Source: Takakia lepidozioides
Lineage: Eukaryota; Streptophyta; Takakiopsida; Takakiales; Takakiaceae
Length of the DNA: 64,000 nt
Reading direction: 5' to 3'
NCBI GenBank assembly: GCA_030704615.1
Contig: CM060732.1
Span: 60,679,053-60,743,052, forward strand
Positions 45,302-55,164 of this stretch are shown here, in pieces. Under the pieces are notes generated by a model, which saw only the letters and a program-made list of their open reading frames with translations, was not told the origin of the DNA and ran no database searches. Position numbers and translations under genes: made by a program. Positions within the stretch are counted from its first letter, which is position 1. Each line of letters starts with the position of its first letter.

Positions 45302-45628
45302 CTACCACCAGTGTCGTTTGTTGAGCAGCTTCGTGATTTCTTGGACGTCCCTCTTGACACCCATGAGATCTTCGACATCGTGTTTGATGATGGTCAAGTC
45401 CATTTGCATTTCAACGGTCTCCATTTGGAGCTGTGACACCTCCAACTTTACGTTGTTGATGTCTAGGGTTGTTGACTGTACCTGAAGACTCGTCTCAACA
45501 CCTCTGACTCGATCCTCAATGCCTCTGACGCGATTCTCCATAAAGGAGTTCATCATGGTAATTAGGGCACTCCCGATGGCCAAGAATATGACGAGCAGCC
45601 ACTTTGAATCATTTGAGTATTTCTCCAT
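45302..45628 (-). CDS. Small hypothetical protein: membrane segment plus coiled coil
   Basis: 108 residues from ATG 45626-45628. A hydrophobic segment near the N-terminus (WLLVIFLAIGSALITMMNSF, residues about 10-29) is followed by a long heptad-like stretch with repeated VRG (RVRGIEDRVRGVETSLQVQS, then VSQLQMETVEMQMDL). That makes a plausible short membrane-anchored coiled-coil protein. Not recognised. It lies between transposon relics, so it may be a chance frame or a fragment of a transposon-carried gene. Confidence 0.35.
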   Translation of the reverse strand: MEKYSNDSKWLLVIFLAIGSALITMMNSFMENRVRGIEDRVRGVETSLQVQSTTLDINNVKLEVSQLQMETVEMQMDLTIIKHDVEDLMGVKRDVQEITKLLNKRHWW

Positions 45629-48189
45629 GGATACATATCTCTTAATAATTTGATCGAAGATGAAATAAATGGATGAATTGCAAGTAACTTTACATTATCC
45701 ACGGCTTCGGCCGGAGTCTTCTCTCTCTCTCTCTCTCTCTCTACATTATCCACTAATAGTTGTACAACACATGTGCTAATGAGATCAAACATGTTCACCA
45801 AAAAATGAATAGCAATCACAAGTTCTTTTGTATAACTTTGTTGTACTAGTATTAGGTTTATGTTGGGTCTTCTCTGTATCTAAATTTAGGTGGAACCATT
45901 GCTGTGATTTCAGTATACTATAAGTGTGGTAGGTGGTTTGTTAAGCTGGATTTATTTTATGTATAAAGAGAGTATCTTGTCTTGTTCGAAGAGGATTTCC
46001 TTTCGGACTGGTATGGGAGTATGGTATCAGCGTTACCACCCACTAAATGAGAAATATCAAAATGGTAGGAAGATCACACAAATGATGTCACAATTTTTCC
46101 GTTGTTTAACCATCTTACTTTTGGAGGAGATGAGTTCAATTAATATGCAACCATATATCTCTTAAATATGTTAGTCTTGATTTTGATATGATCGATCAAT
46201 AAATACAGGTCATGTACCATTTGCTTCCGTCAAATGTTACAAAGCTTTTATGCAAAACATTGTATAATCGAGCATATCACTGGTGCTGAAATAACGAGGG
46301 TCTCGGGTAATGCAGATTGAGATGGGTAGGAAGTTGACTAAGTATACTTAGCCAGTTCGAGTAAGTTTGGAAGATTTTTGTCTAACAATTTTTGCATCTC
46401 ATCTGGTGTTCACGAATTTGTGGTACTCTCTTGCTTCGTCTGAAGTCCGGAACTGATCTGTTTCAATTCAATCTTTCAGTTCCATTGAAGATGGCGGAAA
46501 ATGAAAATGGAGAGCCTTGGAGAGGAAGATCTTGGATATCCAAAACCAGCAAGCACAAGATGTCGATCGGTTGTTCTATTTTTCTGGAATCACATTCAAG
46601 CTCTTCACGTGCAGAACTCCACAATGTATGCTGAGTTCTAAGCATATCGACAACAGGACGCTGTTATTTGGGGAGTTCCCTTTATTGACAATATCGTTGT
46701 TGGCGAGTTCGTAAGGAACGTCATCGGATTGGGGCTGGCGAAGCATAATGAGGATGAGATAGACTGGTTTCTTTCTCGATCTAACTAGGAGATAGTATAG
46801 CAGTGTACTCTTGCTTATAATATGGCACATGACGTGCACGAGTTTTGTGTCATGGCAGATTCTGTCATCCAGCAGAGGCATAATTATACCCACATCGACT
46901 CTCAAGAGACATTGGATAACCGCGTCGCTACTGCACGGAGGCTACTCTCAAAATATCCAATATTGAAGAACGAGTGTCTAACCAAGCGGTTGTGCTTATA
47001 TGTTTGGTAAGTGATCAACAACTGCTTATTAGTTGAAAGTGGATCCACTCAATGTTTTTTATGTTAATTGCGATGTTATTAATTTTTTGATTCTGATTCT
47101 ACGACATTTTGTTGTGGTTGTAGGATGTGAAGATGACCTAACCAACTTCAGCCCTTTCGATTCATCAAGTGTATAGATTCATCAAGGGGTGGCTCAATTG
47201 TTGCTCTTCAATACAACTTAAGATATCTTTTAGAGCTTGTAATTTTGTCATTCATATAACATATAGCATACATTGATGTTGATATAGCGTTTACAGGTGA
47301 TTTGTCACCATTTTGTAATTCAGCATTGTGTATAACATGTATTAATACATTTAATTTGAATGAAATATGGATTATCCATAAACAAAATATCACTAGCCAC
47401 ATTCTTCACTTTATGTTCAAGCCGCATCCCCCATTGATCATCTACTTAAGAATCCCATAAGTTTTAAACCTAAGAAAGAAAATGAACATGACAACAATTG
47501 GGTCGTTATGAACTTGGGCTCATCTCGAATATGTTTTTGGGTTAATACCATTGAAACTTTTCTCTTCTTTTTTACAAGCATGTTGTGACCATGAAAGGTG
47601 GATTTATCAACAGCATTAGGATTTCAACTCTTTCTTCTCCTTTCGGCATCTGTGGTTTCCTGTAAACTTCGGTTCTTTCCATGTGGCAGGATGCACGGTG
47701 CGGTCCCCTTGCCACAAGATACTTGTCCCTTCCTCTCTTGTGAATGGAATGGCCACCATCGATATTACAAAGGATGATGGAATTCTTATTGGCACTTATG
47801 TGGCGACAACGGGCAAGCCTGTCTTAGAGATTCTCAAAAACTTGAAGAAATCTGAAAAAGGGACACGGTGACATCTTATTTTCAGGTGCCAGTGAGCTTA
47901 CTGACAACGATGTGCTCACTCCGGGAGAACGGATAGCTTTCGGCCAACCATTTTTGCTCCATCCGCATCTGCAGCAGGTATTTTTGAGTGGTTTAGATCA
48001 CGTGGTTGTAGTCTTCTTGATTCTAGTCATTCTAGTCATCGAAAGGTTTCAGTCCTAGCCTATGATGTAGACACATGTGCCAAATTCCTACATCTTTGGG
48101 GAAGTTCTCCACAACCCTTAGGAAGACTTAGGGCATCTTATTAATTGAGACAAGGCAATTCCAACTGAATTTTATAGCAATGTGTTTCC
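45629..48189. other. Stretch without a recognisable gene
   Basis: Short frames such as 46392-46634, 46822-47010 and 47683-47871 show no family I know. The region between two transposon relics is probably decayed mobile or intergenic DNA. Confidence 0.35.
45719..45742. repeat. (CT)n microsatellite
   Basis: About eleven or twelve CT units in a row, about 90 bp upstream of the ATG of the small minus-strand reading frame (so GA on its sense strand). Confidence 0.95.
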
Positions 48190-48475
48190 CATCAGTATGT
48201 TCTGCTTTCAATATGTGCTGCCTTTTGCGGAGATTCCACTGTCTATTCCGTGGAACCCCATCTCTCACTGAGGTCTTTCATTTATGAGGATCAGAAATGC
48301 TTGGCAGCTTATTTGCATGAGGCCTTGGCCCTTAGGCAAACACTTCAGCAATAGTTGCTTCTGGGCTGCTTTTGGTTGTGGTTTTGCTTCTTCTTTTGGT
48401 TTCTCCCTTTCGTCCCATCAGCTCTTTGAGCTTTCCGCGGACGTTATAAAGTACCATTTCAATTTTTCTTCTCAG
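48190..48475 (+). mobile_element. LINE 3' end, second copy
   Basis: Matches the 3' part of the minus-strand LINE at 29560-29830. Shared pieces are GAGATTCCACTGT..ATTC.GTGGAACCC, ATGAGGATNANAAATGCTTGGCAGC (the protein reads RNAWQL in one frame) and the 3' UTR end GAGCTTTCCGCGGACGTTAT at about 48429-48448. It ends near the TTTCAATTTTTC tail. Only the last ~290 bp are present. Confidence 0.8.
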
Positions 48476-48904
48476 CCAGCCTCGGTCATCCACAGCAGCC
48501 ATTGGAGACTGATCAGCCTCCTGCTGTTAGTTTGTGATGGCACATGTTTGAGCTCCTCCATTGCTTTTGTGGGTGTTTATCTTGTGATGCTCTCTCTAAT
48601 CCTGTTGCACAAATGAGAAGCTAATTGTGATTTATGTGTAATATGGGTTGATAAGGACAATCCCCATTGTGTATCGGTTGAAAACATAATGTGAGCTTTA
48701 TCAGCGATCAGCAAATCCTTGAACATGAAGGTGAATTCCTTAATGGAGCAGACGAAGGATCTTGAAGACATCCATCTATTTTGAACAGGGCAGGATTTAC
48801 AAATTGTTGCAGCATGTGAAGTATTCAAATGGAGTTGTGGCAAACAATCAACAAGACGTACCTTATGAGTTCTTTGTATTACATTCATCTTTTGAATTCT
48901 ACAT

Positions 48905-48909
48905 AGGGG
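48905..48909 (+). repeat. Target-site duplication of the chromovirus, left
   Basis: AGGGG here equals AGGGG at 60185-60189 on the other side of the element. Confidence 0.9.
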
Positions 48910-49244
48910 TGTCAAAGACAAGAACATAACTGAACGCAAATAAGATATCAGACTAGAGGTACAAGACTAGACAAGAAGTCAAGGTCGGCGTGGCCAAATG
49001 CATGATGGGTAAACATGAATCAAGATGATCTTTATAACAATCCATCGACAAGAGTACAAGATACTAGAACTCGACTCGAATACTGGAATGATGGAAACTG
49101 GACTGGGGTACCAAATACTGGAAACTGGACTAGAGTACTGAAAGCTAGACTGGAGTACTGGGACTGGGAATAAGAGTAGCTTGAACTTGTGTTGACGAGA
49201 CTGAAGAGTGTCCAGTCTCGCCTCCTATATATACTTGCTACTAG
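48910..49244 (-). repeat. Chromovirus left (3') LTR, outer part
   Basis: Aligns with 59602-59935 of the right LTR. It contains CTATATATAC (TATA on the minus strand) at about 49226-49235. The LTR continues at 54701 after the CACTA insertion. Confidence 0.93.
49242..49244 (+). repeat. CACTA target-site duplication, left
   Basis: TAG immediately before CACTA at 49245; the second TAG is at 54698-54700. The uninterrupted right LTR has a single CTACTAGGAATTT at this point. Confidence 0.93.
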
Positions 49245-49259
49245 CACTAAAAGAAAAAC

Positions 49260-49980
49260 GCGGAATAACCATTGGTCCCCTTAACCACTCTTGTCTTTTA
49301 CCACTCTATAAATCACTCCAAGTAATGGTAACCACTGGTCAGTGGTTAATTCCGATGAAATGCCACGATGGCATCATATAGAGTGGTTGGAAGTGGTTTC
49401 AACCACTGAGTAATCCACGTGTAATAATATTTTTTTAAAGATTTTTATCATTTCAAAATATATTATTCCACGTGGACGAGGATAATATACGTAGATCTGG
49501 AGTGGTTAAAGACCCCCCCAGTGATTGGTACCACTTGCACAGTGGTGGAATGTGAGTGGTTAAGACCCTTTTGTAACTGGAACCACTCTTCAATTAGGCA
49601 CTTGTGAGTGGTTACATACACGTGGTGATTGAACCACTTATGTGGTGGGTTGTGAGTGGTTGAAGACACCCGAGTAATGGGAGGTGATTGAAACCACTTG
49701 ATACTCCACGTGTAATAATTCAATTTTTATTTAAGATTTATCATTTCGAAATATATTTTAATTATGAATTATATTATTCCACGTAGACGGAGACAGTATA
49801 CGTAGATCTGGAGTGGTTAAAGACCCCCATTGACACCACTTTGAGAGTGGTGTAAAGTGAGTGGTTACAGACCATTTAGTAACTGGAACCACTCGGCCAG
49901 TGGTTACGCGTGAGTGATTACATACACACCAGTGATTGGTATTACTTCTGTGGTGATACATGAAAAACTTTAGTGGTTTG
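49260..49980. repeat. CACTA left subterminal region with AGTGGT motifs and a ~300-bp doubling
   Basis: AGTGGT/ACCACT words recur about every 20-30 bp. A block from CTCCACGTGTAATAAT through TACGTAGATCTGGAGTGGTT occurs twice (about 49415-49700 and 49705-49960). Such motifs are binding sites for the transposase-side protein in known CACTA elements; binding here is inference. Confidence 0.8.
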
Positions 49981-50177
49981 TGTGTTGATGGAAAACCCAA
50001 AATCCATCCATCTATCGCTACATTCATCCATCCAGTCATGAGTAGAGGGGACTTAGCGTTTTTTTTTGTCTTCCCTACCACTGTGGCATCTGTTTGTTTT
50101 CTTTGTGTCAAGTTTGATCGTGAGAGACAAACATGATAGAGCTGTGTTTGTTTTCTTATAGTGTCGAGTATGATCAT

Positions 50178-50795
50178 GAGAGACGACGAGCGGAGCTAGT
50201 GGGATAGGGGCAGACATGGACTCAAGACCTAGAATCGGGGCATGAAGGTGTGCACGTTGGTGGAATAACCGCGATCGCAAGGTGTGGCTTTTCCTCAAAC
50301 AACGACGAGCGGAGCTGGTGGGATAGGGGGCAAACAGGGACTCGAGACCTAGAATCGGGGCATGAAGGCGTGCACGATGGTGGGACAATCGCGATCGCAA
50401 GGTGTGGCTTTTCTCAATGTACAATGACAAGCGGAGCTGGTGGGATAGGGGGCAGATAGGGACTCAAGCCCTAGAATCAGGGCATGAAGGCATGCACGAT
50501 GGTGGGACAACCGCGATCGCAAGGTGTGGCTTTTTCTCAATGTATGATGACGAGTGGAGCTGGTGGGATAAGGGGTAGACAGGGACTCAAGCCCTAGAAT
50601 CAGGGCATGAAGGCATGCACGATGGTGGGACAACCGCGATCGCAAGGTGTGGCTTTTTCTCAATGTATGATGACGAGTGGAGCTGGTGGGATAAGGGGTA
50701 GACAGGGACTCAAGCCCTAGAATCGGGGCATGAAGGTGTGCACGATGGTGGGACAATCGCGTTTGCAAGGTATGGTTTTTTCTCAATGTACGATG
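50178..50795. repeat. Minisatellite array 1 in the CACTA element
   Basis: Five tandem units of 119-123 bp. Each carries GAGCTGGTGGGATA, GACTCAAG.CCTAGAAT, GGGGCATGAAGG and CGATCGCAAGGTGTGGCTTTT. The units at about 50550 and 50675 are the most alike. The array is open on the minus strand (167 codons) simply because the unit length is near a multiple of three. Single eroded units recur at about 51155 and 52025. Confidence 0.9.
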
Positions 50796-51339
50796 TGAAG
50801 AAGTTTGTCTATCCTGCAAATGCGGGCTCTTGGCTCCTGTTAGACGTACCATGATTTTGTATTCTTCCTGATGTTTACAAGGTTCTTCGGAGAGTCAGGT
50901 TGGTCTTAGCAGGTCGTGTTTCAAGGTCGTGTTTCAATCGATTCTACTCGCTCAGCTGCACCGTGGTGGTTCTCATGGACCAATCCGCCATTACCAGACT
51001 ACAGACACAAGTAGTACATAGAAGAGGTCCGTTTGGGTTCATGGGGAGTCAAATCCTCCATGGGTCATAATACAAGGTCGAGGACAATGTGGTAAGGGCA
51101 CCTTCTTCTTCGACCTATTTCAGAGCTTGCATGAGTTTTTTACCGATCCTTGCCGATGGTGGGACAATCGCAATCGCCAAGGTGTGGCTTTTCCTTAATG
51201 TAGGATGTGAAGAAGTTTGTCCATCCTACAAATGTGGGCTTTTGGCTCCTATTAGTACCATGATTTGGTATTCTTCCTGATGTTTACAAGGTTCTTGGGA
51301 GAATCATCTTGGTCTTAGCAGCCCGCTGATTCATTTCCT

Positions 51340-51800
51340 GATTCAACCTATTTCAGCCTGTTTTGCCTTCTTATCAGACTCGGGCCTGATATGCATATTG
51401 AATTCTGTTAAGTTAGCTCGTTGGTGCAAGAAAGAGAGTCAGCTAGGTCTTAGCAGGCTGTGAGGGCACCTTCTTCTTCAACCTATTTCAGCCTATTTTG
51501 CCCTCTTATCAGACTCAGGCCTGATATGCATATTGAATTATGTTAAGTTAGCTTGTTGGTGCAAGAGAGAGAGAGTCAGCTTGGTCGTAGCAGGCCGTGA
51601 GGGCACCTTCTTCTTCAACCTATTTCAGCCTGTTTTGCCCTCTTATCAGACTCGGGCCTGATATGCATATTGAATTTTGTAAGTTAGCTCGTTGGTGCTA
51701 GAGAGAGAGTTAGCTTGGTCTTAGCATGCCCTCTTCTTCAACCTATTTCAGCCTATTTTGCCCTTTTATCAGACTCGGGCCTGATATGCATATTGAAATC
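51340..51800. repeat. Minisatellite array 2 in the CACTA element
   Basis: Four units of 123-137 bp marked by CCTGATATGCATATTGAA at 51385, 51520, 51657 and 51780. They share CTTCTTCAACCTATTTCAGC and TTAGCTCGTTGGTGC. Confidence 0.85.
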
Positions 51801-51826
51801 TGGAAAGAGGTCGACATGTTTGCAAA

Positions 51827-51892
51827 ATGAAGGCCTTGCTTGGTGCTTGCAGAATCCATGGCAATGTGGAGATGGCTGAACGTGCGGCATGA
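51827..51892 (+). pseudogene. Captured PPR E-motif fragment in the CACTA element
   Basis: A 21-codon frame ([20 protein letters not shown]) matches the E motif of PPR proteins, closely like [20 protein letters not shown] of the gene at 1-636. It directly follows the last unit of array 2. Confidence 0.85.
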
Positions 51893-52412
51893 ATGTACCT
51901 TCTTCAACACATTTTCACCATGTTTTTCCCTATTACCAAAGTAGTCCCTAAATTTTCATGTACAATTCTGCAAGTTAGCTCGTTCGTGATGTGAGGTTGC
52001 ATGAGTTTTATACCGATCTTTCACGATGGTGGGACAACCGCAATCACCAGGTGTGGCTTTTCTTAATGTACAATGTGAAGACATTCGTCCATCCTGCAAA
52101 TGTGGGCTCTTGACTCCTGTGAGTACCATGATTTGGTATTGTTCCTAATGTTTACAAGGTTCTTGGGAGAGTCAATTTGCAGGTCTTAGCAGGCCGTGTT
52201 TCAATTTATCCCTGCTTAGCTGCACCGTGGTGGTTCTCACAGACCAATCCGACATTACCTGACTACAGACAAACAACACACACATGAGGTCTTTTTGGGT
52301 TGATGGTCGGTCAAATCCTCCATGGGTCAAGCACAATGTGGTGAGGGCACGTTTCAGCCTGTTTTTCCCTCTCATCAGACTTGGCCCTGAGATGCATGTT
52401 GAATTCTGCATG

Positions 52413-53270
52413 GGTGATAAGTAAGGTTGGGTGTTTGCTGGAACAATTGTAGGCTGTCATTGTCAGCCGCTAGTAGCAAGGAAAGAATGTATGCATGATT
52501 TTGTGTAGAGCTTGGATAGCTGAGGGAGCAGGAGTAGAGTTTGGTCGGTCCAGATTCATCCAAGAGGGCGGGACTTCAAGCTCACGATTATCTATAATTC
52601 CGTGTGGATCAATAGCTGCAAGAAACCTGCATGGGTAGATGGTCAACTGGAAGCCACAACAACAACGGCACAATTGATAAAATCATGCATTGCTAATGAA
52701 AGCACCTTCTTCAATATATTTTCACCCTGTTTTTCCTCTTATCGGAATCGGCCCTAAATTTTCATGTTGAATTGTGCAAGTTAGCTGGTTGAGTGAACCT
52801 TTGATAGTTTGGAGTGACTTTGACATGGTACCGCCAATGTGATAACAGGGAAGTATCCAGAAACAGGTAACAGCTGAGATGAGGAGAAGCTGTGGAATGA
52901 ATACTTTTCTGACCCCAGTCCATGGTGGGACAATCGAGGAAAAAAAGTGAATGCCTGTTGGATTACAGAGAGTAGCAGATGCAATTGACCATAGTGATAA
53001 GTTGAGTTGGGTGTTTCCTAGAACAAATCTAGGCTGTCATTGTCAGGTGCTAGCAGTAAGGCAAGGATATATGCATGATTTGTGCAGCGGCATGGATAGC
53101 TGAAGGAGCAGGGATAGAGTCTGGGTCCAGATTCATCCAAGAGGGCCGGACTTCAAGCTCCAAATTATCTATGATTCCATGTGGATCAATAGCTACAAGA
53201 AACCTGTTGCATGGGTAGATGGTCAATTAAAGATAACAGCTGCAGCGGCACAGTTGATAAAATCAGGCAC
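52413..53270. repeat. Direct repeat of ~260 bp inside the CACTA element
   Basis: The stretch 52413-52690 (GTTGGGTGTTT ... TAGGCTGTCATTGTCAG ... CCAGATTCATCCAAGAGGG ... GTGGATCAATAGCT) is repeated at 52992-53270 in the same orientation. Confidence 0.85.
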
Positions 53271-53274
53271 CTCA

Positions 53275-53600
53275 ACCATGACCACAACTTTTGAAAGAGG
53301 ATCAAGAGAGGTGGCTAAACGAGATGTGGTGTTTCAAGGAGTGCCATGATTGCATGGTATGTGCAACATGGGTATGAGATTAAGGCTTTGGAAACCTAGA
53401 AGCAAATGATGTGGGAAGGGATGAAGCAAGACCAGGTCATATTCATTTGTGTTTGTAATATGCATATGGGAGCCTAACAGCTTTGGGAAGGGGCAAAGAT
53501 GTTCATGGTGATATTATCAAAGCTGGAATTGTACCAGATGTCATTCTGAACATTCCCCTGGTGTACATCTACATCAAATGTGAGCTTGGCAGCCCTGGCC
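53275..53600 (+). pseudogene. Captured PPR repeat fragment in the CACTA element
   Basis: Reading across frames gives AKRDVV, SAMIAWYVQHGYEIKALE, QMMWEGMKQDQVIFICV and, near 53510, VHGDIIKAGIVPDVIL followed by VYIYIKC. These are consecutive P and L/S PPR motifs. Several stops and indels; not coding. Confidence 0.8.
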
Positions 53601-53829
53601 CGATAAGAACATGAAGAGGGCTTACAATTTCGTTCGCCCGGGCATAGACATTGCTGGCAATGAGAAGAAGGCAGGAAAACAGTTCAGTGTTCTTAGCATG
53701 CATGCGGAGACGCCGTGTAGAAGTTAGGCTCAGACTTTTATGGCTGGATTTTATTGACAATGTTCCAGCACTTAACTCTCTGGGATTCTATTCTATTTTG
53801 TGGAGCTTGAATCCCCAATGGTACTTTTT

Positions 53830-54670
53830 TCACTACACTAGTGGTATGTGTTCCTCTAGTCATGTTCATAATCACTTGCACATCACTGTAATAGTGGTAT
53901 AATTAAAAACTGTGGGAGTAGCCAAATGCACACAATTGCCTACATTACCACTCGTATAGTGGTATAAGTAGTCACATATATATTACTGTATTAGTGGTAT
54001 GAATTCCTCCAGTGGTATTCCTAATCACTTACATACCACTCTGTTAGTAATCACTCCAATCTATAGTTCCCACTCAGAGAGACACCATGGATGACTCAAA
54101 CAGCTTACACACCACTCTGTAGGTAATCATTCCAATGACCTGCTGAGAGACGTCATCCACTCAAATAACCACTCTGTGAGTGATATTGTATATTCTCAAT
54201 TTTCATAGAATGACTCTATGAGTCATTTTGTGATCAATCAACAAGTGGTTTCGGAAGTCATTGATTTTTTCACTCTATCCATTTCGTAGCACTGACACAA
54301 CACGTGCCAATGCTGAGAGTGTCGCCATGTGTCGACATGATCTCCAATATCATCCACGGACCACCGGCTTACACGTGTCCACTACAAAATGGAAGTGGTT
54401 ACTTTACCACTATGACACGTCAGTTTACCACTGTGACACGTCATAAGTGGTTGGTTTACCTCAGTGACATGTCACACTGGTTAATTTACCACTGTGACAC
54501 ATCAGCTAATATGTGGACCCAGACATGAGTGGTTCGAACCACTGTCCTTAACCACTGGTGCCACGTATTGTCTTTTACCACTCACTTGTCATAATCCACT
54601 GGTTCTTCATCACTCTGGGGCCAGAGTAGTTTAGTGTCTTTTACCACTCAAAATGAGTGGTTAACAGAGT
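53830..54670. repeat. CACTA right subterminal region with ACCACT motifs
   Basis: Dense ACCACT/AGTGGT words, with shorter tandem pieces of TTTACCACTGTGACACGTCA near 54411-54500. It mirrors the left subterminal region. Confidence 0.8.
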
Positions 54671-54700
54671 GGTTATTCCGCGTTTTTTCTTCTAGTGTAG

Positions 54701-54928
54701 GAATTTCCCTAAGAAGTTTCCCCAATGGAGGTTTCTTGATGGAGAAGTTTCCTCCAAATGAAGTTTCCTAAGCAGTTTCCCAAGTTACTCTCGGTAATTT
54801 GGTAAACTTCCGGTAACTTGGTAACTAATGATAAATTATGATAAATCATTGTAGCTTTTGGTAACATAGTAACTTGGTAACTTCTGGTATTTATTCCTGG
54901 TAAGTTTCTCTGGGCTATGTCCGTGACA
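54701..54928 (-). repeat. Chromovirus left (3') LTR, inner part
   Basis: Continues the LTR after the CACTA insertion (GAATTTCCCTAAGAAGTTTC) and ends GTCCGTGACA at 54928. The right LTR has one extra copy of TTTCTTGATGGAGAAGTTTC (about 59963-60012) relative to this one. Confidence 0.93.
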
Positions 54929-54943
54929 TCACTCCCTCCTCTA
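54929..54943 (-). other. Polypurine tract of the chromovirus
   Basis: On the minus strand AGAGGAGGGAGTGA directly precedes the 3' LTR, as expected for plus-strand priming. Confidence 0.75.
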
Positions 54944-55164
54944 GCGCCGAGTTCCTCGAGGAGCAGTAAAATCTTGGACTTGCTTAGAGTTGGAGAACCT
55001 CCATCCTTAGCGTGTATCAGGTACACTGAATGTGGAATCTTCACCTTGAAGCTAACTTGGCTGACATCATCGTTGTGGCGTCTTATTGACGTGTAGCTCG
55101 GGGCTTAGCTGGATATCGTTGATGAAACTCTTGGACTTTGTCAGATGCATTGGCGAGGTTGATG

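Larger units (their letters stand above)
49245..54697. mobile_element. CACTA (En/Spm-type) non-autonomous element, 5453 bp, with captured PPR fragments
   Basis: The left end CACTAAAAGAAAAACGCGG and the reverse complement of the right end, CACTAGAAGAAAAAACGCGG, continue as AATAACCA. That gives a terminal inverted repeat of about 28 bp with one mismatch and one indel. The flanks are a perfect 3-bp duplication TAG. The termini and duplication length define CACTA. Both subterminal regions (about 49260-49980 and 53830-54670) are packed with ACCACT/AGTGGT words in both orientations. No transposase was recognised. The inside holds two minisatellite arrays, a 260-bp direct repeat and PPR gene fragments. 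Confidence 0.93.

Noticed and set aside
50349-50852. 167-codon minus-strand repeat protein (SHTLRSRLSHHRA units)
   Set aside because: It is a read-through of a DNA minisatellite whose unit is close to a multiple of three; the repeats drift as DNA and there is no gene context.
54480-54545. GTGGTTCGAACCACT as a tRNA B box
   Set aside because: It is part of the AGTGGT/ACCACT subterminal array of the CACTA element and has no A box at the right distance.
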